NCBI GenBank assembly: GCA_018822065.1
Contig: JAHJKV010000460.1
Location: 1-5,292 of the forward strand
Reading direction: 5' to 3'
DNA length: 5,292 nucleotides
DNA from: Pseudomonadota bacterium
GTDB taxonomy: Bacteria > Desulfobacterota > Desulfovibrionia > Desulfovibrionales > Desulfovibrionaceae
Under the pieces are notes generated by a model. That model worked only from the letters and a program-made list of their open reading frames with translations. It was not told the DNA's origin and did not search any database. A program made the translations under genes and the position numbers. This document shows positions 4,140 to 5,292 of the stretch, one piece after another. Position 1 is the first letter of the stretch. The number at the start of each line of letters is the position of its first letter.

Positions 4140-5292
4140 TTATTCGCTCCCTGCCGCTTCCGGCAAGGGGCGGCCTACTTCCACAATCCGGTCAGCATAG
4201 GCCTTTTTCAGGGCGTCCAGATACACGGGGTCGATCTTGCCCTTCCAGGTTTCCACTTCCAGGAAACGCTTGGGAATCTTTACCGCGTGCGGATCATAGC
4301 CGGTGGCAATGCGGTTGCCCCACCGGAGCCGTTCGATCTTGTGCCCGGCCTGTTCCATGTTCGCGGCCAGGCTCGAATAGCCCACGCACTCCAGGGCCTC
4401 GGCCAGCAGTTCGTCGCTGTATACCCCACGGGCGAACAGACAGGACACCATGCTGGTCAAAACCGCACGGCTTCGCCCATCGTTGATCAGAAAGTCCACG
4501 GCCCCGACCACGTCCTGTTCCTCGTGCTTCTGGTCCCAGGCATAGCCGCCCGAGTCCAGGTGGGCATGTCGGAAGCCCAGGGCCTGGCTTGCAAAATACA
4601 CCTCGCCCGTGGCATAGCCCGCCATCTCCTGGCCGAGTACGCAGGCAAAATCCCCGCCGCCGTAAGTCGCCACGGTCGTGGGCAACCCCTGGGCCAGGGT
4701 GCGATAAAAATCGTTCTCCGCCGCCCCAAGGCGCTCCATGGCCCGTTCATAGCCGGGTCCGTCGCCAAAGGCCAAGGGCTGCATGGTTTCGGCCTTGGTG
4801 ATGACGCCTTTGGCCAGGGCCTCTGTGGCCCAGGCCAGGGCCACGCCGGCGCTCATGATGTCGAGCCCTTCCTTTTCCACGCGGTCCATGATCTTCAGGG
4901 CCGAGAAGGAGTCGGTGACGCCGAGCATGCTGCCCACCGCGAAGATGAGCTCGTAATCGTAGCTCACCTGATAGTACATCCAGCGGTTATCCTCCTGGAA
5001 ACGCTCGCGCACGTAGCCAATATGGATGCAACCCACGGGGCAGCCGGAGCAGGCCATGTTCCGCAGCAGGGTCTCCTCGGCAAAGGTCTCGCCGGTGATG
5101 CCGCTCACTAACGGGTCCGTGGTCTGCTGCAGGTTGCGCCAGGGCAGGCTCTTGATCTCGTTGAGCGTGGCCACGTTCCCGGCCGTGCCCAGGTCGTGGT
5201 ACTTTTCCATGCGCGAGGTCTCGGTCAGCATGGCGTGGATCTTGGCAAAGAGCTTGGGATATTCCTTGCCGCCGGGGGCATCATAGATTCCG
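4140..5292 (-). CDS. Aldehyde:ferredoxin oxidoreductase family protein, C-terminal part (5' end outside window)
   Basis: The frame is open to the right edge and beyond the internal ATG at 5231, where upstream codons read GIYDAPGGKEYPKLFAKIHA, so the true start lies outside. About 383 residues are seen of a family usually near 600. The iron-sulfur cluster ligands appear as CSGCPVGC (C-x2-C-x3-C, bases 5028-5051), with the probable fourth Cys in TSMVSCLF (4440-4442). Other family marks are DYELIFAVGSMLGVTDS, the GLDIMSAGVALAWATEA helix and the C-terminal NRIATGYDP region. AOR-family enzymes carry a tungsten or molybdenum bis-pterin cofactor and usually oxidise aldehydes to acids with ferredoxin. 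The substrate is not readable here, and the N-terminal pterin-binding part is not in view. The TAA lies 60 bases before tRNA-Phe. Confidence 0.93.
   Translation of the reverse strand, partial: GIYDAPGGKEYPKLFAKIHAMLTETSRMEKYHDLGTAGNVATLNEIKSLPWRNLQQTTDPLVSGITGETFAEETLLRNMACSGCPVGCIHIGYVRERFQEDNRWMYYQVSYDYELIFAVGSMLGVTDSFSALKIMDRVEKEGLDIMSAGVALAWATEALAKGVITKAETMQPLAFGDGPGYERAMERLGAAENDFYRTLAQGLPTTVATYGGGDFACVLGQEMAGYATGEVYFASQALGFRHAHLDSGGYAWDQKHEEQDVVGAVDFLINDGRSRAVLTSMVSCLFARGVYSDELLAEALECVGYSSLAANMEQAGHKIERLRWGNRIATGYDPHAVKIPKRFLEVETWKGKIDPVYLDALKKAYADRIVEVGRPLPEAAGSE

Noticed and set aside
4287..5111. Long plus-strand frame of 274 codons opposite the AOR-family gene
   Set aside because: It is antisense to a well-supported AOR gene with clear cysteine motifs. 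High-GC genes commonly give long shadow frames, and no family pattern is visible in it.

Overview
The window looks like chromosomal DNA from a Desulfovibrio-type bacterium (Desulfovibrionales). This rests on overall flavour: a tungsten/molybdopterin aldehyde:ferredoxin oxidoreductase (AOR) paralogue, an HD-GYP response regulator, an HU-family protein, and moderately GC-rich genes separated by an AT-richer insert. No single marker proves the taxon.

Layout. (1) 1-1360: the start of an unidentified gene reading off the left edge (minus strand), possibly with an RsbRD-like N-terminal domain. It is divergent from a complete REC + HD-GYP response regulator, a predicted c-di-GMP phosphodiesterase. 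(2) About 1400-4080: an accessory strip anchored on a tRNA-Phe(GAA) gene (4004-4079, minus strand). The tRNA 3' end and the position of its downstream terminator recur twice further left, at 1407-1461 and 2788-2848. This tandem direct-repeat pattern is what integration of two elements into the tRNA 3' end would leave. Interval A (about 1.4 kb) holds a lone, AT-rich periplasmic solute-binding protein gene. Interval B (about 1.2 kb) holds an HU-family protein with a long charged helical tail and a 5'-truncated gene fragment. The octamer TTGTACCA occurs four times in one orientation, only beside the two outer repeats, and resembles recombinase arm-type sites. No integrase gene is present. (3) 4140-5292: the C-terminal part of an AOR-family protein, minus strand, running off the right edge and lying directly upstream of the tRNA.

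How it fits together. The signalling pair on the left and the AOR on the right look like resident chromosome, and the material between them looks like a tRNA-Phe integration hotspot. All three tRNA-end copies have a hairpin followed by a U-run on the minus strand. Each insertion therefore appears to have kept transcription termination for the tRNA, and the copy at 1407-1436 also serves the solute-binding protein gene. The most interesting reading is a stack of very small, recombinase-less tRNA-targeted cassettes (gene + terminator + tRNA 3' end). The duller alternative is remnants of larger islands after deletion.
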